A stretch of 64,000 nt of DNA, taken from positions 8,494,001 to 8,558,000 of the forward strand of contig NC_081335.1 of the NCBI RefSeq assembly GCF_022539665.2, written 5' to 3'. Each line of letters begins with the position of its first letter. Position 1 is the first letter of the stretch. A program made the translations under genes and the position numbers. This stretch comes from Daphnia carinata (Eukaryota > Arthropoda > Branchiopoda > Diplostraca > Daphniidae). Positions 56,556 through 64,000 of this stretch are shown here, one piece after another. Under the pieces are notes generated by a model that searched no databases, was not told where the DNA came from, and saw only the letters and a list, made by a program, of their open reading frames with translations.

Positions 56556-56897
56556 TAAGCTAACCCGTTGGCTGCCACCCATTTTTCTCCCATTTTTTTT
56601 GTAGCTGTAGGGACCGGCGGCGCTGTTCTACCCCTAGGTTGATCACCTATTGGGGTAGGGCAGTCGCCTGCGCCTTCGGGCGCTTTTAGGCAATGCACCA
56701 GCAGGGCCTTCTCTTTGTCGATTTGATGGTGGAGTAACCCGGGGTGTGCATTCCCAGAAAGGTCTCCACCATCAAGTCAGCCCGGACTTGTCGAAAGACA
56801 AGTCCCCCTTGCATCGTCTTCCATCTGAAGCGATGGTAGCAACTGTAGAAGAACAACCTACGGGTTGTAATGGCTTGGCAGCCAACGGGTTAGCTTA
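56556..56897. other. 342-bp element of perfect hairpins closed by a 22-bp inverted repeat
   Basis: Ends are exact 22-nt inverted repeats (56556-56577 and 56876-56897). Between them lie six strong hairpins: 56628-56658 (CTACCCC/GGGGTAG plus TAGGT/ACCTA), 56670-56683 (GCGCC-TTCG-GGCGC), 56723-56775 (12-bp TTGATGGTGGAG stem), 56784-56805 (GGACTTGTC-GAAA-GACAAGTCC), 56812-56835 (CATCG/CGATG plus CTTC/GAAG) and 56853-56868 (ACAACC-TACG-GGTTGT). Three loops are UNCG or GNRA tetraloops. No target-site duplication is obvious. A 93-codon minus-strand frame (56698-56417) crosses the left part but has no known domain. It could be a mobile-element end, a foldback element or a structured RNA gene. Confidence 0.75.
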
Positions 56898-57966
56898 AGT
56901 GTTTGTATTTGTGTATGTGTCTATTCATGTATGTATGTAACTATTTATTTGTATATGTTATGTGTTACTTGTAAATAGTGGAGGAATTGTGGGTGGAGGT
57001 GGGACAATACAAAACCAATTCCTTTACAATTTCTCTCTGTTTATTTTTTACTTATATATATCAAACTTACTCGTAATAAAAAAAAGGACTTAGAATTCTG
57101 ACAAATACTTACGACAGGCTAACAGCCTATAACTTATCCACCAGATGCTGCAACAGGACTTAGAAAAAAAAAATCACCAGCTTCTGGCCCTCCTTGTTTT
57201 ACCCAAGAGTTCTACTTCCCGACTTCGAATAAGCATTCAAAGTCCAAACAGCCTTAGGCCGAGGACTTTTTTGTGGTTCGTCAGACATCAACACAAAAAA
57301 TTAAGAATGCATGGGCGAAATTAGTACTTGTAGTGCCCGTAACGAAACATTAAACAGAATTGTTGCAGAAAATTTCGACTTGGCATCAGGCAACATCCTC
57401 GAAAATTTTTTTTTCCAGCGATGTTTTCCGGAGACGAAAAGGCAAATAAATAAGACAAATAACCAACAAGCAATAAATTCACGGCAGGTAGAGTTCCAAT
57501 GGTCCGATGATTCTATTTCTTAAAGGCATGCGGTTCCTAACACGTTGGAATGAAGGGATGAAAAACGGGCTGTTTAGCAGGTAACTTTACTTGCGTCTCT
57601 CCATTTCTTTGTTGGTAACACTCTGTAATTAAAACCCGACAGAGGATACAGGCAAATCCGATCATGACAATAAGTCGCAGTAAACAAATTTCAATAAATG
57701 GAGCTGAATCACGTTGATCTTTCCGTCAAAGATCAATTTTCATCTGATCCCTCAGAGTCTTCAGATTCCGTGCATGGCACAGAATCCAAGTGATCTTTTA
57801 GTTCAACGGCGCTCAAATTCTCCGAATCTTCATTGTCCCACTGGGTCGGTTCCGGCATTTCCATTGCTTTGTTCCGCAACGCTCTCTGCAAAATTGATAA
57901 CAAATTATCAATTATTCAGCCAGCAACACCTACGCTTCGACACAAGGTCATCTTCGTTCGGTTAGT
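56898..57966. other. Intergenic, 3' of the FKBP gene
   Basis: Short TATG/TGTA-type simple repeats near 56900-56960. A 70-codon plus-strand frame (57311-57523) has no recognisable product. The end is FKBP 3'UTR on the minus strand. Confidence 0.45.
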
Positions 57967-60011
57967 TCAAACTGTCAAGGTTATTTTAGATAAAGCATTC
58001 GGTTGGTGAGAGGGGTTTTGATATTCATTCCGCAATCGACATCGTGCAGTAGAGTCTCGTGAAAAACATTTACGAGGATTATTTGATGGCTCTGATGATT
58101 CCTTGTTGGCCTCGGGTTTAGTTTGAACGTGTTCATCTTCGTCTTCGTCATCTTTGTTTGCATTAAATGGCTTGCCGTTTACTTGCACAATGTTCGGTTT
58201 TCTGCCACCGTATCGCTTGAAAAATTCAGCGTTATCCTTCCTGCGTTGGGCTTTTAACATTTCCACGGCTTCTTGCTTTTCCCGTTCGACTTGAGCCAGA
58301 TCAACGTCTATCTGCACACCCTTCTCCTTCTCGTCCCACCAACCGTAAAGCCATTTGCCTCCATTCTTCTCGCTTACCTGTCGATCATTTTCGGCCATCT
58401 TGTTGAAGATGCTAGAGTAAAGCTTCTTGTCCTTTTCACGCTGTTCGCGAATCTTGGCGTTGCAAATCACCACCTGGTTGGCAGCGGCTTTGTTGTTGGG
58501 ATCCGACTGGAGAATCGCTTCAAAATGTTTCTTGGCTTCTTCTGGCTCGTGAATACCCAAAAGTGCCTAAAAATTGCAAATGACGCATCAATACAAGTCC
58601 AATCATTCGTTTTTTTATATCTACTATTACCTGTCCCAAACGGAATAAACCCTTCTCGTTCTTCGAATCCAATTCAAGGGCCTTCTGGCAGTGGTCACGA
58701 GTAGCAGTAAAATCGTTCAATTTTAAGCAGCACATGGCCTGATTAAGATATGCTGCCAACATCAACTGTTCTCTTTCGGTTGCTTTCTCCTCTTTGAGAG
58801 CTGAAACCATAAAATGACTGGTTACAGATGCAATCCACAAGACTTTCACATGAAATCTTACTCTTTTCAAACTCGAGGAGATTGACAATTTTGGAGTATT
58901 GTTTGTTGGCCAATGCGTATTTGCCAGCTTTAAAATGGTTAGTTCCTTTTTCTTTGCAAAGTTTGGCTTGTTCTAGCTTCTCATCAGCATCCATGCTCCA
59001 GCTTTCTTTAGCTTTTTCAAAGCTTTTGAGTTCCACTTCGTATTCGAGGTCGGCGTTGGGAGGAATACCCAGTTGTTCGTTACCAGTAGAGCCAAAGCCG
59101 TAGGCAGGGATTAATTTAATCAAACTCCGCTCTTGCTTCTTGAATTTCAGCAGGGCTTGTTCGAACCCTTCAGGTATATTGTGTTCTAAACCCTCTCCGA
59201 GATTGAAGCTCAATTCACGTTGATCGAATACTTTCCCTGCATGACGGCCAATCAGCGAAACTACGCAAGTAATACGATAATAGAAGCTCGTTTAGTTAAT
59301 TTTCTCAGTAAAATAAGGCGACAGCAAAGACATAGACGTACCCTCAACAAGGGCCTCTTCGTTGGGACTTGAGTACCCACTTCCTACTTTCAAGGTTTGC
59401 CTTAAAATTCCACCATCATTTGTTTTCGTGAGATCTTCCAACTTCCAGTCATATAATTCTACCTATACACAAGTAAATAGAACATAAATATCACACAAAC
59501 GTTTACATCAAGATTTCTATCATACTTCAAACACCAGTGTGGCATTTGGGGGAATTTTTGGTGGACTGCCATTTTCACCGTAAGCGTAATTTGATTTGCA
59601 GTACAGGATAGCAAGTTCTCCCCGTTTCATTGTGGCTACACCCAGGTCCCATGCCTTAATAACATTTCCTAAAAATATGAGAAAAGATGTATTTAAAAAA
59701 ACTGTGGGCCTTTAGAAAATTCATATTCAATCACCTTTTCCCAGTGTGAACTTAAATTTTTCTCCTCTATCCCGACTTGAGTCAAATTTTGTGCCGTTGG
59801 TCAACGTTCCAGTGTAATGAACATACACAGTGCTGCCGAGAGGAGGAGTTTCATCACCAGTTCCAGCTTGCTTGACTTCTTTCAGCACACCACCATCTTT
59901 TTCTAGTGTGAGATCAACTGCATCAGGACCTGGTGTATAAGGTTCTGCTTTGGCTGAATCTTGAACTTCTGGCTGATCAACTTCCATGCTGTCTTGTTCA
60001 TTGGCTGTCAT
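57967..60011 (-). CDS. FKBP4: FKBP4/FKBP59-like immunophilin co-chaperone
   Basis: Six exons (60011-59735, 59668-59526, 59462-59342, 59260-58862, 58800-58631, 58566-57967) give 569 aa. FK1 (about 45-142) keeps pocket residues: [43 protein letters not shown]2 (about 160-262) reads FEQALLKF and [17 protein letters not shown] and lacks the key Trp. Three TPR units (about 275-395) include [20 protein letters not shown] and [20 protein letters not shown], the Hsp90-binding module. Known role: prolyl isomerase co-chaperone of Hsp90 in steroid-receptor and dynein complexes. The tail after the TPRs is about 100 residues longer than in vertebrate FKBP4, with an acidic [10 protein letters not shown] stretch. 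Confidence 0.95.
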
Positions 60012-60837
60012 GACGGTGACTGACTAGGATGCACGCTCGAACAGAGCCGACGAAAAGTTAAATATAGACTGCAACGCAGCAAACCAAAAAATTAAATTTT
60101 TCTGAAATATTAACGTTAACAATTTTCGACGATTATATACTCAGGTGCTCACGCGGTCTAAGCTCAAACTGACGACCAAGAAAACCACGTCGAGTTTAAA
60201 ACTTAGGTGAAATCGTCTGCAGAATCGTATGGTATTTTCTGGAAACGGTTTAAAGAACCGAGAACGTTCTACAACTTCATTTACCGCGCCTCTAGATGGA
60301 AATCCATCTAGCGAGAGCAATAAGCAACAGAATGTGAAGATAAGTAAACAAAGTTTGTTTAAATTTTTTTCCGTACCCAATGAATAATAAGCAAATAGAT
60401 TCATATTGTTCAAGTGCATTTATTGGCGGGTTCCTTTTTTCATTCTGCCATTCACCCACATAGAATGGCGTAAATCAAAGAATTGCAATATTTATATGCA
60501 TACAATAAAAAGAAATTTTACAGTGTCAATGATTTTAATCACAGCGCATTAGGGGAAAAAGTAAATAAACCTTGGTGCAAGACAAACGTGGGTTTAAATG
60601 TTTACATTGGTATACACCACCGTGTGGCTCAACTTGACCAGAAGAAACGTAATCATCAACAGGAGAGGTGAAAGGCTTCATTATGTGTTTGCCTGTGTTT
60701 TCTTTTATCTTTACTGCATAGCTTTGTACTGAGAATAGCCTGTGTGGCTGACTGAACAAGCATATCACACACATACCACATTTCCCTACAGCCTTCTACA
60801 ACAGTCTAAGACACATCAGAATCCTGATTCTTCTTGT
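60012..60837. other. FKBP4 upstream region and LMO 3'UTR
   Basis: No gene. An imperfect inverted repeat GATGGAAATCCATC lies at about 60294-60307. The right part is 3'UTR of the LMO gene on the minus strand. Confidence 0.45.
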
Positions 60838-62141
60838 CTAGCGTTCATCGAGGAGGATGGAGTCTGGGCTTCCATAGCCACTCGAAGAGCCATCACTGGG
60901 GGAACCGTGCTTGTGCTGATTGTTTCTGCTAGCCAAGTGCTGTACTTGTCGATTAGTAGCGTACTGTTGCTGATAGACAGAAGGTGCACCTCTGACAAAA
61001 TGAGTTCCATCTGAGAATTGGTCATAGCCAAGCTGCTGCTGATGAAATAAATTGCCAGATTGGCTAGCTTGTGAATCATAGCCTATCGCACCGTCTCCTG
61101 ACTGGCGAGTCATATTCAACAAAAGAGGAAAATGAGTGTCAGAATATTTAGGCCAAATTTGAAGATGGCCTTACTTGAGGTATGTCAGACACTCGCCTTT
61201 GAATGTGCTGCGTTGAGGCATTATTATTTGACGGCATATTGAGTGCTAAGACTCGCTCTTCATAGTCGTATTCGCACAAGATCTTGTTGTCGTTCAAATA
61301 GAACCGATCGCCCACGCAAAACCTACAATATGGACATGTGTTTGGTTTAATTTTCAAAATTAATATTGATCCGTTATATTTACCTTTGATGGCACTGCTG
61401 GCAGGCGAAACAGTCGAGATGGTAGACGTTACTTTTGGCCCTCATAACCATTTCGAAAGCCGGAATGGGTTTACAGCAAGCGGCGCAATTACCCGACGTG
61501 CCGAACATTCTGTTAATCAAATAATGCATCGAGAACTTGATTAAAAGACGAATTTATGAGCCAAAGCTCAAGACAATTGAAATCGATTTTCCAATACACA
61601 AGAATTAATCAAATCCATCTTTCAATGTGCAATGAAAATCGCACGTCTACAGCGTTTTCAGTGTAACAAGGGAGGCCAAATCTATTACCTGAGGTAATCC
61701 CGTTTACACAAGATGAGATTGGCTTTGGTATAGAGGGTGGAGCCGACTTCTCCTAGCCGGCAATCGCAACATCCGCACTTGAGACAATCCTCGTGCCAAT
61801 AACAATCTAAAGCCTTTTCATTAAACACGGAACAAGTTAATATAAAAACGATAATCCCACACACAAATCCAGTGGAGATTGAATTTTTCAAATAATAAAT
61901 TGTATTTTTTTACTTTGAGAAGGTATTGGTCGACGATGGGTGTGGCACATCCGGAGCAAAGAAAAGGCGGCTGATGATTGGACTGCATTCCAACGTGATG
62001 CTGCTGATTGTTGTTGTTGTTGTGGGCTATCTTATTACCAGTCGGTTGAGTATGATTGACAGTCGAACTGGCCGGGTGATGGTGAACGGTGGCTCCACCA
62101 CCGTTGCTCTGCTGATGTTGTGGCACGCATCCATCATCCAT
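60838..62141 (-). CDS. Bx: LIM-only transcription cofactor, Beadex/dLMO (LMO1-3 class)
   Basis: Five coding exons (62141-61914, 61813-61689, 61509-61384, 61322-61175, 61101-60838) give 296 aa. ATG at 62141 is the first Met after an in-frame TAA; an acceptor CTTCTTTTCAG at 62237 shows a further upstream exon. LIM1 starts [14 protein letters not shown] and continues [23 protein letters not shown]2 reads [37 protein letters not shown] and ILCEYDY. These are nearly identical to LMO1/LMO2/LMO3, which bridge LDB/Chip to bHLH and GATA factors. A His/Asn-rich N-terminus and a Gln/Ser-rich C-terminal tail make it longer than vertebrate LMOs (about 156 aa), as in insect Beadex. Confidence 0.94.
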
Positions 62142-64000
62142 CCCGGCAACCACGTGACAATCACGTTAATAAAATTCGAAGCTTTCAATGAAACTGCGGT
62201 TACACCTGCGATTTTGACACGTGAATAAGAGAAATCCTGAAAAGAAGAAAAGCCAATCATTTAATAGATAAGTCACGCACACAATGTCAGCGGCGAGAGG
62301 GGACTAATAAACGTACATTTGAATCCCAACTAAAACGAATATATTTCTGAACTAAATCATTCGTAAAAAGCGTACTTCTTTTTTAATGAGCAGCCGCACG
62401 TCCTGAAAATAGCCTCAATTGCCTTTTTGGTTCTTCAGCTGGAGCCAGAATCGAATGTTAATGAGCCCATTCCTTTCTTTTCCAAGGAATCCTTTTCTTA
62501 TTTAGATGCTCCAATTATTTCGCCCTGCAACTCAAAAACATGCCTCGCATTTGAGCCTCTACAGAATCATTTCTTCACGACGACACACACACCTTCATTA
62601 ACAAGGCGCATAGGAAAATATGACGCAAAATAAAAGAATATGCTGACTTGCAATCCCCCCAAAGTTCTTTTCTTTTCATCACGCTCCGTGCAGAGAACAA
62701 GGCCGTTTCCCCTAGAAGCAAGTAGATATCATCTGATCGTCTTTTAACACGAACGTAAAACGTCAACCGAAAAGACGGACTAATTAAAGGCAAAGTGTGA
62801 ACTCGCGCGTTCCTTAAGCTTAAACAATTGCGGGGTAAAGTGTGGGGTGCGTTAATTGAACGGGGCATTGCCATGGAAAGCACAAAACGAATGAAACGGT
62901 GAAAAAAGAAAAAGAAAATGAAGATGATTTAATTGGGTTTTCCGAGGTGAAAGGAGCGTGAAACGTGAGTCTTCTTAATTGAGGATCCCCCCAAAAAATG
63001 GTGCCTAAAAGAAGCAGGCCGTTATCGTACATCATTAATTCTTCTTCGGCTAACAAGCCGACTGTTTCCGCTTAACTGCTCGCGGGTTAACCTCGTTGGC
63101 CACGCCTCTTCATTACTCAAACTGCCTCTTTTCTTTTTCGATTTGATTTTGAATCATAAAGTCATTTCGTAGTCCCACATTCGAGAATTGTTAATTAAAA
63201 ACGAGAAATTGCTTTTCCCACTCGTTTTTCTCAGACTGTGAATCAAACAGTTAATGCGCAATCTAAATATAATTAAACGAGAAAATACACAGGTGATTGG
63301 GATTAATTTTAATTAATTTCTTGCGCTCTTTATATGCAAGCGAACGGACCACCCACCTTCAGAAAATTACATCACACACAGAGACGTGTACGCCTTTATT
63401 GCTCGCGTGATTGGGTCGTGTGCGATCGGCAATGTACCTAAATACGAATTCTTTTTCCCACTTCCTTGTAATGTGTCATGCCCATGACTTTTTAGGTCAA
63501 ATATAAAAAAGAACGACGATTTTTAACGATTTTTTCAGAGATTAAAATGGCAACAGGCTCATTTGCTTCTTTGAACAAATAAAATGCTGGTAAGGCACAG
63601 TTCGTTAAACTGCGTGAACTCTTTATACACACATAAAAAAACAAACGCAATTTTTAATTATTCATTTGCGATGAAATTCACATGTTGAAACAGCCAGGGA
63701 AAGTGTAAAGAAACAATAAAAAAAATTTCCAGGAGTAGCCGCTAACCATTTTTGCTTATCTGTTAACGAAGTGCGGCATCTATTGAAAGGCGAGTTATGC
63801 TGACTGAAAACAATAGGCTGGGTGCGTGTTTGGCCATCGTTTACTACTTTTAACAGGGCCTGCGTGCCCGTGGCGTTCCAGAAAAAATATATTTTCTAGG
63901 GTTCCGACGTGATGGATTTGATTTTCTCGTCTGTTCATTATTTGATAACTTATTCATTGCCACATTGCCCGAATGATATTACCAGACAACCCGTTTTCTT
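62142..64000. other. Upstream region of the LMO gene
   Basis: Positions 62142-62236 are the remaining 5'UTR part of the first visible exon. The rest is A/T-rich with no coding region; it is probably intron or promoter of the LMO gene, whose first exon lies beyond the right edge. Confidence 0.5.

Noticed and set aside
56417-56698. 93-codon minus-strand frame across the hairpin element
   Set aside because: No recognised domain; its sequence is dictated by the palindromes.

Overview
The window looks like genomic DNA of a cladoceran crustacean, most likely Daphnia or a close relative. The support is internal: short GT-AG introns of about 55-80 nt, arthropod-type genes (Beadex/LMO, dopa decarboxylase with exact family residue numbering, lipase and sulfotransferase tandem duplicates), nuclear tRNA-Leu/Ile/Lys genes and an Inr+DPE core promoter. 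The species call is inference. All gene models were read by eye from open frames, splice sites and exon phases; nothing was searched.

Layout. 1-6 kb: 5' part of a UDP-glycosyltransferase and a six-exon ZNFX1-like helicase, both minus. 6.7-7.5 kb: an unresolved locus. 7.8-14.2 kb: a dense housekeeping block, EMC3(+), AFG1L(+), RPL24(-), CEP97(+), with RPL24 and CEP97 head to head. 15.8-19.85 kb: a minus-strand gene for an EVH1-like plus CRIB-like protein, with a noncoding first exon. 19.85-25.66 kb: a gene-poor, homopolymer-rich interval. 25.7-26.4 kb: three tRNA genes. 27-29.2 kb: dopa decarboxylase. 29.4-33 kb: three secreted-protein genes, two of them small TATA-driven preproproteins. 33.3-36.3 kb: a DNMT3-type gene with PWWP and ADD domains whose methyltransferase domain has lost the catalytic Pro-Cys motif. 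37.4-46.1 kb: a tandem pair of acid lipases bracketed by tRNA-Leu/Ile/Lys genes. 47-48.3 kb: a gene remnant and a His/Gly-rich secreted peptide gene. 48.9-52.3 kb: two tandem cytosolic sulfotransferases, the first with a one-base frameshift. 52.9-54.7 kb: a secreted DUF4874/DUF4832 protein. 55.1-56.9 kb: a tRNA-derived pseudogene, a two-unit minisatellite and a 342-bp perfect-hairpin element. 58-60 kb: FKBP4/FKBP59-like co-chaperone. 60.8-62.2 kb: LIM-only factor Beadex/dLMO. 62.2-64 kb: its upstream sequence.

The genes do not form one pathway. Local themes are tandem duplication (lipases, sulfotransferases, tRNA-Ile/Leu), xenobiotic or lipid metabolism (UGT, SULT, lipase), secreted lineage-restricted proteins, and two proteins from families linked to epigenetic or RNA-based control (DNMT3-like, ZNFX1-like). 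The most unusual items are the catalytically degenerate DNMT3, the multi-hairpin element at 56.56-56.90 kb, and the DUF4874/DUF4832 gene as a possible ancient transfer.
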